Assembly (NCBI GenBank): GCA_016207265.1
Contig: JACQPZ010000126.1
Location: forward strand, 1 to 7,419
Direction: 5' to 3'
From: Candidatus Latescibacterota bacterium
Lineage (GTDB): Bacteria; Eisenbacteria; RBG-16-71-46; SZUA-252
DNA length: 7,419 bases
Below are positions 1 through 6,267 of this stretch, piece by piece (the first letter of the stretch is position 1; each line of letters opens with the position of its first letter). Under the pieces are notes generated by a model. It searched no databases. It saw only the letters and a list, made by a program, of their open reading frames with translations, and had not been told where the DNA came from. The position numbers were made by a program, and so were the translations under genes.

Positions 1-523
1 CATGGCGATCCGCGATCTGGACGCCTTCGTCCCCGCGCATCCGCGACGCGTCCGCGTGCTCGCGAATCGCGGGGCGAACGGGATCGACGGCGTGGTCTCG
101 AGCGCGCTGGGCGCGAGCGCGGCGTCCGCGACCCCGCTCCTCCTCGTGACCGGGGACCTCTCGTTTCATCACGACCTCACCGCGCTCCACATGATCCGGG
201 ACGGAGCCGCGCGCGCGACGATCGTCATCGTGAACAACGACGGGGGCGGGATCTTCTCGTTCCTTCCGATCGCGCGGCATCCCTCGTTCGAGCGGTACTT
301 CGGCACGCCCCACGGGCTCGACTTCGCCCCGGCCGTTTCGATGTACGGGGTTCCCTATTCCCGGCCCGAGAGCCGGAAGGAGCTGCGCTCGCGCGTCCGC
401 GCGTCGCTCGAGAATCGCGCGACCGAGGTCTTCGAGGTGCGCACGGAGCGCCAGGCGAACCGCTCCTTCCACCAGGCGATATGGGACGAGGTCGCGCGCG
501 CGGTGTCGGAGGAGGGCGCGTGA
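1..523 (+). CDS. menD: MenD, SEPHCHC synthase, C-terminal part (5' end outside window)
   Basis: This is the last 173 residues of 2-succinyl-5-enolpyruvyl-6-hydroxy-3-cyclohexene-1-carboxylate synthase. The enzyme is thiamine-diphosphate dependent; it decarboxylates 2-oxoglutarate and adds the product to isochorismate, the first committed menaquinone step. The reading frame is open from base 2, and the ATG there is most likely internal, because full MenD proteins are about 550 residues. Counting from base 2, the visible ThDP domain has ANRGANGIDG (21-30), then GDLS (51-54) and NNDGGGIFS (78-86). D52 and N79 are 27 residues apart, as expected for the Mg/ThDP-binding motif. The MenD-typical FERYFGTPHGLDF block follows at about 97-109. 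The stop TGA at 521-523 overlaps the menH GTG by 4 nt, so it is the promoter-proximal member seen of the men operon. Identification is firm; only the N-terminal part is missing. Confidence 0.95.
   Translation, partial: MAIRDLDAFVPAHPRRVRVLANRGANGIDGVVSSALGASAASATPLLLVTGDLSFHHDLTALHMIRDGAARATIVIVNNDGGGIFSFLPIARHPSFERYFGTPHGLDFAPAVSMYGVPYSRPESRKELRSRVRASLENRATEVFEVRTERQANRSFHQAIWDEVARAVSEEGA
508..516 (+). promoter_or_regulatory. Shine-Dalgarno sequence of menH
   Basis: The run GGAGGAGGG lies inside the last codons of menD, and GGAGG is 7 nt before the GTG at 520. It decides the menH start in favour of this GTG rather than the in-frame ATG at 481, which has no comparable site. Confidence 0.75.
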
Positions 524-1377
524 AGGTGACCGTCCGGGGCGTCCCGTATCACCTCGAGATCGCGGGAGAGCCCGCGCGGGAGCGCGCCGTCCTCCTCCTG
601 CACGGATTCGCAGGGTCGGGCGAGGACTGGGCCGAGACGACTCCGCGACTCCGCGAGGCCGGGCTCGCGGTCGTCGCGGTCGATCTCGTCGGCCACGGGG
701 GCTCCGCCGCTACGGAGGAGCCGGAACGCTACACGATGCGCGAGACGGTGCGGGATCTGGACGCGATCCTGGACGCGCTTCGGGTCGAGCGCGCGGATTG
801 GCTCGGCTACTCGATGGGAGGCCGCGTCGCGCTCCACCTGGCGCTCGCCCTTCCGGCCCGTGTCCGCTCCCTCATCCTCGAGAGCGCGTCGCCCGGCATC
901 GCCGATGCGGAGGCCCGCGCCTCCCGCCGCGCGGCGGACGACGCGCTCGCGGACCGGATCGAGGAGCGCGGCGTCGAGTGGTTCGCCGATTACTGGCGTT
1001 CGATCCCGCTCTTCGAGACACAGTGGGACCTTCCGGAGGCCGTTCGGGAGGTGCTTCACGCCCGCCGCCTTCGAAACAACCCGCGGGGTCTCGCGCGCTC
1101 CCTGCGCGGGATGGGACAGGGCGTCCAGGAGTATCTCGGAGACCGGCTCGCCGGCCTCAAGTGTCCCCTCCTTCTCATCGCCGGAGAGCGCGACCTCAAG
1201 TACGTCGAGGTGTCCCGCTCGCTGTGGGAAGCCATCCCGGGCTCGAACTGCGGCATCGTCGCCGGCGCGGGCCATGCCGTTCATCTGGAAGCGCCCGACG
1301 CGTTCGCGGAGGCGCTCGCGGACCACTGGGAAGCAATCGAGGGCGCGCACGCCGCCCAGCCCTCGTCACACTCTTGA
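520..1377 (+). CDS. menH: MenH, SHCHC synthase (alpha/beta hydrolase fold)
   Basis: The product has 285 residues and is 2-succinyl-6-hydroxy-2,4-cyclohexadiene-1-carboxylate synthase, which eliminates pyruvate from the MenD product. The oxyanion-side motif LLLHGFAGSGEDW is at 25-37. The nucleophile elbow GYSMGG places Ser98, and the MenH-like ESASPG is at 121-126. The other triad members are Asp225 in AGERDLKY and His252 in GAGHAVHLE. The cap region with EWFADYWRSIPLFETQ (153-168) also fits MenH rather than a generic hydrolase. The GTG start overlaps the menD stop (GTGA) and follows a strong ribosome-binding site. E. coli MenH is about 252 residues; the excess here is spread over the N-terminus and a short Ala/Ser-rich tail. 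Position directly after menD supports the assignment. Without that context, a related alpha/beta hydrolase would remain possible. Confidence 0.92.
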   Translation: MKVTVRGVPYHLEIAGEPARERAVLLLHGFAGSGEDWAETTPRLREAGLAVVAVDLVGHGGSAATEEPERYTMRETVRDLDAILDALRVERADWLGYSMGGRVALHLALALPARVRSLILESASPGIADAEARASRRAADDALADRIEERGVEWFADYWRSIPLFETQWDLPEAVREVLHARRLRNNPRGLARSLRGMGQGVQEYLGDRLAGLKCPLLLIAGERDLKYVEVSRSLWEAIPGSNCGIVAGAGHAVHLEAPDAFAEALADHWEAIEGAHAAQPSSHS

Positions 1378-1379
1378 GC

Positions 1380-1384
1380 AGGAG
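1380..1384 (+). promoter_or_regulatory. Shine-Dalgarno sequence of menB
   Basis: AGGAG sits 9 nt before the ATG at 1394, in the 16-nt gap after menH. It supports this ATG over longer upstream in-frame possibilities that would run inside menH. Confidence 0.6.
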
Positions 1385-1393
1385 CTTCACGCC

Positions 1394-2224
1394 ATGACGC
1401 AGGCCCTCGGCATCGAGTGGAAGACCGCACGCGCGTTCACCGACATCCGCTACGAGAAGGCGGAGGGAATCGCCAAGATCACCATCAACCGTCCGGACGT
1501 GCGAAACGCGTTTCGGCCGCTCACGATCCGGGAAATGATCCAGGCGTTCGAGGACGTTCGAGAAGACCCCGAGATCGGAGTCGCGATCCTGACCGGCGCG
1601 GGCGGCGAGGCCTTCTGCTCCGGAGGGGACCAGCGCGTCCGGGGGACGGCGGGCTACGTCGGTGAGGACGAGGTCCCCCGGCTGAACGTTCTCGATCTCC
1701 AAAAGCAGATCCGCTCCCTCCCCAAGCCCGTCGTGGCCATGGTGGCCGGGTTCGCGATCGGCGGCGGACATGTGCTCCACGTCGTTTGCGATCTCACGAT
1801 CGCAGCGGAGAACGCGGTGTTCGGGCAGACCGGCCCCAAGGTGGGTTCGTTCGACGGCGGCTTCGGCGCCTCCTACCTCGCCCGAATCGTGGGCCAGAAG
1901 AAGGCACGCGAGATCTGGTACCTGTGCCGCCAGTACGATGCGCGGCAGGCGCTCGAGATGGGGCTCGTGAACGCGGTCGTCCCGGTCCAGCGGCTCGAGG
2001 AAGAAACGGTCGTCTGGTGCCGCGAGATGCTCGCGATGAGCCCGCTCGCGCTCCGCTGCCTCAAGTCGGCGCTCAACGCGGACTGCGACGGCGAGGCGGG
2101 TCTCCAAGAGCTGGCGGGAAATGCGACGATGCTCTTCTACATGACGGAAGAAGCTCAGGAGGGGCGAAACGCTTACCTCGAGCGGAGAAAGCCCGACTTC
2201 TCCCGATTCCGCCGCCTCCCCTGA
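1394..2224 (+). CDS. menB: MenB, 1,4-dihydroxy-2-naphthoyl-CoA synthase
   Basis: The product has 276 residues and is a crotonase-superfamily enzyme. It closes the second ring of OSB-CoA by a Dieckmann-type condensation, giving DHNA-CoA. The CoA/oxyanion elements are FCSGGDQ (74-80) and AIGGGHVLHVVCDL (121-134). The active-site block QTGPKVGSFDGGFG lies at 145-158, REIWYLCRQYDA at 172-183, and the C-terminal LFYMTEEAQEGRNA with Tyr249 at 247-260. The signature ends in RRKPDFSRF. Gln145, Thr146, Gly147 and Trp175 match the bicarbonate-binding residues of the E. coli-type (type I) enzyme; the other class has Asp in place of the Gly. Length is close to the 285 residues of E. coli MenB. The ATG is preceded by a ribosome-binding site, and the gene lies 16 nt after menH and 4 nt before menA. 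This is a very secure call. Confidence 0.97.
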   Translation: MTQALGIEWKTARAFTDIRYEKAEGIAKITINRPDVRNAFRPLTIREMIQAFEDVREDPEIGVAILTGAGGEAFCSGGDQRVRGTAGYVGEDEVPRLNVLDLQKQIRSLPKPVVAMVAGFAIGGGHVLHVVCDLTIAAENAVFGQTGPKVGSFDGGFGASYLARIVGQKKAREIWYLCRQYDARQALEMGLVNAVVPVQRLEEETVVWCREMLAMSPLALRCLKSALNADCDGEAGLQELAGNATMLFYMTEEAQEGRNAYLERRKPDFSRFRRLP

Positions 2225-2228
2225 TCCC

Positions 2229-3128
2229 GTGAGCGAACGCCGGCCGCCCGGGCCGCTCCGCGCGTGGCTCCACGCGGCGCGCGTTCCGACGCTGGCCGCA
2301 TCGCTCGTCCCGGTTCTCGTGGGCTCCGCGCTCGCCGCGCACGACCGGACGTTTCGCGCGGGTCCGGCCCTCGCCGCGCTGATCGGCGCCGTGTTCATCC
2401 AGATCGCGACGAATCTCGTGAACGATCTCGGCGACGCCCGCCGGGGAGCGGACACCTCGGAGCGCCTCGGTCCGAGACGGGCGCTCCAGATGGGATGGCT
2501 CAGCGCGGGCGCCACGCGGACCGGCGTCGTCGTCTGCCTCGCGCTCGCGACGCTCGCGGGGCTCTATCTCCTCGGGGCGGCCGGCTGGCCGGTCGTCGTC
2601 ATCGGGCTCGCGTCGATCCTCGCGGGCATCGCCTATACGGTGGGGCCCTACCCGCTCGCCTACCACGCGCTGGGCGACCTCTTCGTGTTCCTGTTCTTCG
2701 GAGTCGTCGCGGTGTGCGGCACCTACTTCGTCCAGGCGCGGGCGATCCACCCCGCCACGCTCCTCGCGTCGGTTCCCGTCGGCGCGCTGGCCGCGGCGAT
2801 CTTGGTCGTGAACAATGTCCGCGACTTGGAAACCGACCGCGCCGCAGGCAAACGGACCCTCGCCGTGCGGCTGGGCCGCGGGGCGACGCGCGGATTTTAT
2901 CGGACGCTCCTCCTGACGGCGTACCTGGCGCTTTTCCCGCTCGCGGCTTCGGGTCGCATGGGACCGTGGGCTCTTCTCCCGATCCTCACGCTCCCCTTGG
3001 GTCTCGCCGAGATCCGCCGCGTGGCGGGACACGAGGACGGCCCGACCTTGAATCGGGCGCTCCTCGGAACGGCGCGCCTGCACGCGATATTCGGGATTCT
3101 CTTCGCGCTGGGTATCGCCCTCGCATGA
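2229..3128 (+). CDS. menA: MenA, 1,4-dihydroxy-2-naphthoate polyprenyltransferase
   Basis: The product has 299 residues and is an integral-membrane UbiA-family prenyltransferase. It attaches the polyprenyl chain to DHNA with loss of CO2, giving demethylmenaquinone. The first Mg/diphosphate motif is NDLGDARRGAD (65-75), followed by the MenA-typical RLGPRRALQMGWLS (79-92). The second motif is NNVRDLETDRAAGKRTLAVRLG (195-216), with Asp199 and Asp203. Hydrophobic stretches at about 20-37, 45-63, 96-119, 121-138, 150-168, 176-196, 224-240, 246-260 and 283-299 fit a multi-helix membrane protein of eight or nine segments. The GTG start at 2229 follows the menB stop by 4 nt and has no clear Shine-Dalgarno sequence, so translation is probably coupled to menB. 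The stop overlaps the menC ATG (ATGA). Confidence 0.95.
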   Translation: MSERRPPGPLRAWLHAARVPTLAASLVPVLVGSALAAHDRTFRAGPALAALIGAVFIQIATNLVNDLGDARRGADTSERLGPRRALQMGWLSAGATRTGVVVCLALATLAGLYLLGAAGWPVVVIGLASILAGIAYTVGPYPLAYHALGDLFVFLFFGVVAVCGTYFVQARAIHPATLLASVPVGALAAAILVVNNVRDLETDRAAGKRTLAVRLGRGATRGFYRTLLLTAYLALFPLAASGRMGPWALLPILTLPLGLAEIRRVAGHEDGPTLNRALLGTARLHAIFGILFALGIALA

Positions 3129-4240
3129 GCATCGTCCGCGGGCGTCTCAAGCCCTACGCGCTCCGGATGACGGATCCCTGGCCGAGCGCGGACGGCCCCA
3201 TCGCCGTTCGGAGCGGGTGGGTGATCGCGTTGGAGGACGAAGCGGGACGCGTGGGCCTCGGCGACGCGGCCCCCTGGCCCGGCTTCGGGCTCGAGAGCCA
3301 CGCTTCGGCCGGATCGGCGCTTCGCCTCGCGATGGAGCGGGTGATCGGCCTCCCCCGCGAGGCATACGCGGGCGCGATCGCGGAGCTTCCCCGTCTCGCG
3401 CCCGTCGCCGCGGCGCCTGCGGCTCGAAGCGCGATCGACACGGCGATCCACGATCTCATCGCCCAGGAGGCGGGCCTCCCGCTCGCTCGCTACCTCGGAG
3501 GCCGGTCGGCACTGACCGAGGTGCCCGCGAACGTCGCCATCCCCCGCGTCACCCCTCGTCGCGCCGCGGAGCTGGGAGCGAAGGCCGTGGCTTCCGGAGC
3601 AGGAACCCTCAAGCTCAAGGTGGGAGGCGTGCCGCTCGCCGAGGACCGGGCGAGAATCGAAGCGCTCCGCTCCGGCGTGGGGCAGGACGTCAAGATCCGA
3701 CTCGACGCGAATGGGGCGTGGAGCGAGGATGAAGCGATCGCGGCGCTCCGCTCGTTCGCACCCTTGGGGATCGAGTACGTGGAGCAACCCGTTCCCGCGG
3801 ACGCGTTGGCCGCGATGGCGCGCATCCGGGATGAGGGCTCGGTCCGCGTGGCCGCCGATGAGGCGGTACGCGGAGTGCGATCGGCCGAAGCGATCCTCTA
3901 CGGCGGAGCCGCGGACATCCTGATCCTAAAGCCGACGGTGCTGGGCGGGCTCAGGGTCGCCCGCGCCGTGCTGAACCTCGCGCAGGAGCACGGCGTCCCC
4001 GTCGTCGTGACGTCGCTCCTCGAGAGCGCCGTGGGCCGCACCGCGGCGCTCCATTTCGCCGCATCGCTTGGCGAGACGCCGCACGCGCACGGGATCGCCA
4101 CCGCGGGCGTGCTCGCGGAGGATATCGCCGAGGCGCCGGCCATCACGGGCGGGAGGGTTCGGGTCCTCGAACGGCCGGGCCTGGGCGTGGCGCCCGGCGA
4201 AGCCTTCTGGCGGGATGCTTCGCTCATGGAGGCAGAGTGA
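3125..4240 (+). CDS. menC: MenC, o-succinylbenzoate synthase (enolase superfamily)
   Basis: The product has 371 residues and dehydrates SHCHC to o-succinylbenzoate. The catalytic set of the muconate-lactonizing/OSBS branch of the enolase superfamily is complete. Lys163 and Lys165 lie in TLKLKVGG. The metal ligands are Asp194 (LDANGAW), Glu220 (EYVEQPV) and Asp245 (AADEAV), and the second base is Lys269 (ILKPTVLGG). An N-terminal capping domain with GLGDAAPWPGFG (44-55) precedes the barrel. OSBS, dipeptide epimerase and N-acylamino-acid racemase activities are hard to separate by sequence. The position between menA and menE makes OSBS by far the likeliest, though side activity is possible. The ATG overlaps the menA stop by 4 nt and lacks a clear ribosome-binding site. 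The stop overlaps the menE GTG. Confidence 0.93.
   Translation: MSIVRGRLKPYALRMTDPWPSADGPIAVRSGWVIALEDEAGRVGLGDAAPWPGFGLESHASAGSALRLAMERVIGLPREAYAGAIAELPRLAPVAAAPAARSAIDTAIHDLIAQEAGLPLARYLGGRSALTEVPANVAIPRVTPRRAAELGAKAVASGAGTLKLKVGGVPLAEDRARIEALRSGVGQDVKIRLDANGAWSEDEAIAALRSFAPLGIEYVEQPVPADALAAMARIRDEGSVRVAADEAVRGVRSAEAILYGGAADILILKPTVLGGLRVARAVLNLAQEHGVPVVVTSLLESAVGRTAALHFAASLGETPHAHGIATAGVLAEDIAEAPAITGGRVRVLERPGLGVAPGEAFWRDASLMEAE
4228..4232 (+). promoter_or_regulatory. Shine-Dalgarno sequence of menE
   Basis: GGAGG in the last codons of menC lies 4 nt before the GTG at 4237. It supports that GTG as the menE start despite its overlap with the menC stop. Confidence 0.6.
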
Positions 4241-5796
4241 TCGCGAAGCACACGGTGGATCCGGTCGCCTTCTGGGCCCGCGCGACCCCCGACCGTCCCG
4301 CGCTCCGCATGCACGGTGAGACCTGGACCTACGCGCGGCTCGAACAGGCGGTCTCCCGGGCGGCGGCCTCGTTTCTCGAGCGCGGTCTCGTCTCGGGAGA
4401 GCACGTTTCGATCGAGTTCGATGCGGGCGAGAGCCTTCATTTCGCGGCGTCGCTCCACGCGCTCCACCGCGCCGAGCTCCTGCCGGTCCTGATCGGAGCG
4501 CGTCTCACGGAGCCCGAGCGCGTCTCGCTCCGCGCCCGCGCGAGCGTGGACTATACGCTCACGGCCGTCCCCGACGATGAGCCCGCCACGAAGGGGCGCC
4601 GTCCGCGCGGCCGCCGGGTCGCCCGCGCCAGTGCGGGCGCCCGGGGTGGTGGCGGGAGTAGCGGGGGGATCCCTCAATTCGAGCGCCGACTCGATACGCC
4701 CGCCGCGATCTGCTTCACGTCGGGGACCGAGGGGACGCCGCGCGCGGTCGCCCTCACGCACGAGAACTTCTTATGGAGCGCGCTCGCCTCGGCACGGAAT
4801 CTGGGCGTTTCGGCCGGGGATCTGTGGCTCGCGTGCCTGCCGCTCCATCACGTCGGCGGCCTTTCGATCCTGACCCGAAGCGCCTATTACGGCACTGCGG
4901 CGCTGATCCACGAGCGGTTCGACCCCGTGGCCGTGAACGAGGCGATCGATCGCGAGCACGTCACGTTCGTGTCGCTCGTGCCCCCGATGCTCGAGCGCAT
5001 TCTGGATGCGCGCCGGACAAAGCCGTATCCCGCGAGCCTGCGCGCGGCGTTGATCGGCGGCGGGCCGATGCCGGCCGGGCTTCTCGAGCGCGCCGCGTCG
5101 CTCGGGTTGCGCGCGCTCCCCACCTACGGGCTCACAGAAACCGCCTCGCAAGTGACCACGCTCTCCCCCCGCGAGTGGCCGGCCGGGCTCGAGACCGCGG
5201 GCCGCCCGCTCCCCTTCGTTCGGGTCGAAGTGCGGAGCCCCGACGGCCGCGCGCTCGGCGCTCGCGAGGAGGGAGAGATTTTCGTGCGGGGGCCCATGGT
5301 GAGCCGCGGGTATTTCGGGGAGGCGACGAGAGCCGAGGGCGCGCCGCCGGAGACCGGGAGCCAGCCGCAGGAGGCCGCGAGGGAGGCCGCGAGGCCGTGG
5401 CTTCGAACCGGGGATTTCGGGACGTGGGACGAGGCCGGGCGGCTCGTGGTGCTCGACCGCCGGGCAGACCGTGTCGCGGTCGGGGGCGAGAACGTCTCGC
5501 CCGCCGAGGTGGAACGCGTCCTGGCGACGCACCCCGCGATCGCCGAAGTCTGCGTCGTCGGGATTCCCGCGGGCGCATGGGGCCACGAGGTCGCGGCGGC
5601 GGTGGCGCTCCGGCCCGGCGCGAGCGTCTCGCTCGACGCCCTGCGCGAGCACGCTTCCCGCAAGCTTGCTTCCTTCAAGCTGCCACGAAGGCTCCACGTG
5701 GCCGCGGCGCTGCCTCGAAACGCCTCCGGGAAAGTCCTACGAGGCGAGGTGCGGAGCTGGTTCCCGGGCGAGGTGGCGCAGGAGAATCGCGCGTAG
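4237..5796 (+). CDS. menE: MenE, o-succinylbenzoate-CoA ligase
   Basis: The product has 519 residues and is an ANL-superfamily adenylating enzyme that converts o-succinylbenzoate, ATP and CoA to OSB-CoA. The ATP-binding P-loop is ICFTSGTEGTPRAV (158-171). MenE-like LPLHHVGGLSILTRS is at 201-215, and the A5 motif TYGLTETASQ is at 296-305. TGDFG with Asp393 comes next, then the hinge LDRRADRVAVGGENVSPAEVE (406-426). The C-terminal LPRNASGK carries the catalytic Lys499. E. coli MenE is about 450 residues. Some extra length lies at 361-387, where a Glu/Ala/Pro-rich loop includes EAAR repeated twice. Residues 111-148 form a Gly/Arg/Ala-rich linker ahead of the P-loop. Both sides of each stretch stay in one frame, so I see no frameshift. 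The GTG start overlaps the menC stop. The last 60 bp overlap the oppositely oriented thioesterase gene. Confidence 0.95.
   Translation: MIAKHTVDPVAFWARATPDRPALRMHGETWTYARLEQAVSRAAASFLERGLVSGEHVSIEFDAGESLHFAASLHALHRAELLPVLIGARLTEPERVSLRARASVDYTLTAVPDDEPATKGRRPRGRRVARASAGARGGGGSSGGIPQFERRLDTPAAICFTSGTEGTPRAVALTHENFLWSALASARNLGVSAGDLWLACLPLHHVGGLSILTRSAYYGTAALIHERFDPVAVNEAIDREHVTFVSLVPPMLERILDARRTKPYPASLRAALIGGGPMPAGLLERAASLGLRALPTYGLTETASQVTTLSPREWPAGLETAGRPLPFVRVEVRSPDGRALGAREEGEIFVRGPMVSRGYFGEATRAEGAPPETGSQPQEAAREAARPWLRTGDFGTWDEAGRLVVLDRRADRVAVGGENVSPAEVERVLATHPAIAEVCVVGIPAGAWGHEVAAAVALRPGASVSLDALREHASRKLASFKLPRRLHVAAALPRNASGKVLRGEVRSWFPGEVAQENRA
5371..5394 (+). repeat. 12-bp tandem duplication inside menE
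   Basis: GAGGCCGCGAGG occurs twice back to back, in register with the codons, and encodes EAAR-EAAR (MenE residues 379-386). It lies in the variable loop just before the WLRTGDFG motif. It looks like a slippage duplication tolerated in a surface loop. Confidence 0.8.
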
Positions 5797-6171
5797 CGGC
5801 TCGGGGATGGGAATCGGCTTCATCGTCGCGCGGTTGACGAACGCGTGGACCGTCCGCGCCTCCGCTCTCAGCGCGTCCCCTGCACCGGTGATCCGATAGC
5901 GAAGCTCGAACGAGGCTTTCCCGACGCGCGCCACGTCGAGCCGCACCCGAATCCGCTCGCCGTGGCGGACCGGAGAGCGATAGTCTGCCTCGGAGTGGGC
6001 GATCGGAACGAGATAGTCGGCGCCCGCGAAGAAGTGAGCGCGATCCACGCCCTCCGATCCCCAGAACTCCTCGTACGCCTGGTGGCAGTAGTCGTAGATC
6101 CTGCCGAAGAAAAGAACCCCTCCGGCGTCCACGTCCTGGAATCGAACCGGGAACTCCGCCGAGAAGCTCAC
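5737..6171 (-). CDS. Hotdog-fold acyl-CoA thioesterase, probable DHNA-CoA thioesterase (MenI-like)
   Basis: The product has 144 residues and is a single 4HBT/YbgC-type hotdog domain. The N-terminal active-site block RFQDVDAGGVLFFGRIYDYCHQAYEEF spans 10-36. Asp15 in VDAGG aligns with the catalytic Asp of 4-hydroxybenzoyl-CoA thioesterase. The CHQAYEEF stretch resembles, from memory, the cyanobacterial and plant DHNA-CoA thioesterases (Slr0204 type). HAFVNRATMKPIPIPEPLR (109-127) is a usual hotdog C-terminal block. Hydrolysis of DHNA-CoA to DHNA is the one step between MenB and MenA otherwise missing here, so context favours that role. The alternative is a general YbgC-like thioesterase. The GTG start has GGAG 5 nt upstream (6177-6180). 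The gene follows menG on the minus strand after 91 nt of repeats, and its last 20 codons, counting the stop, overlap menE. Family membership is firm; the substrate is inferred. Confidence 0.85.
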   Translation of the reverse strand: MSFSAEFPVRFQDVDAGGVLFFGRIYDYCHQAYEEFWGSEGVDRAHFFAGADYLVPIAHSEADYRSPVRHGERIRVRLDVARVGKASFELRYRITGAGDALRAEARTVHAFVNRATMKPIPIPEPLRAILLRHLAREPAPHLAS

Positions 6172-6266
6172 GCCGGCTCCGCCGCGCCGCTCACGCGCCC
6201 CGCGCCGCTCACGCGCCCCGCGCCGCTCATGCGTTCCGCGCCGCTCACGCGTCCCGCGCCGCTCAC
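6168..6266 (-). other. Possible 32-codon bridging mini-ORF between menG and the thioesterase
   Basis: On the minus strand, a GTG at 6266-6264 overlaps the menG stop as GTGA. Its frame stays open through the 18-bp repeats and ends at TGA 6170-6168, which in turn overlaps the thioesterase GTG start as GTGA. The peptide would be four copies of the hexapeptide [M/V]SGA[G/E]R, then VSGAAEPA. Both junctions are the 4-nt overlaps typical of translational coupling. The product itself may have no function, and I know of no homologue. It could equally be a chance result of repeat expansion in GC-rich DNA. Confidence 0.3.
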
Positions 6267-6267
6267 G
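6186..6267. repeat. 18-bp tandem repeat, four copies plus a partial fifth
   Basis: The plus-strand unit is GCCGCTCACGCGCCCCGC. Copies start at 6186, 6204, 6222 and 6240, with a partial fifth (10 bp) at 6258. The first two are identical; the third has three changes and the fourth has one. It fills nearly all of the gap between menG and the thioesterase gene and includes the menG stop codon. Because the unit is six codons long, each copy repeats the stop in the menG frame, giving TGA five times (four after the true stop). It also repeats a GTG or ATG overlapping each TGA. Confidence 0.9.

Noticed and set aside
481..519. ATG at 481 as the menH start.
   Set aside because: It adds 13 Gly/Arg-rich residues, lacks a ribosome-binding site, and the GTG at 520 has both GGAGG and the 4-nt overlap.
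860..1393. Upstream extension of the menB frame inside menH.
   Set aside because: The added sequence is Arg/Ser/Pro-rich and unlike MenB. The ATG at 1394 gives a standard N-terminus and has a ribosome-binding site.
1196..2515. 439-codon open frame on the minus strand across menH, menB and menA, with similar long antisense frames elsewhere (355-1350, 2073-3083, 2897-3787, 3898-4761, 4771-5697).
   Set aside because: They are antisense to genes with clear catalytic motifs, have Arg/Ala/Gly-rich translations with no recognisable domains, and are expected shadows in GC-rich DNA.
4773..5837. 354-codon plus-strand frame inside menE.
   Set aside because: It is an out-of-frame Arg/Ala/Gly-rich translation of menE with no domain of its own.
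6186..6267. The 18-bp repeats as a CRISPR array.
   Set aside because: Units are directly contiguous with no spacers and too short; this is a simple tandem repeat.
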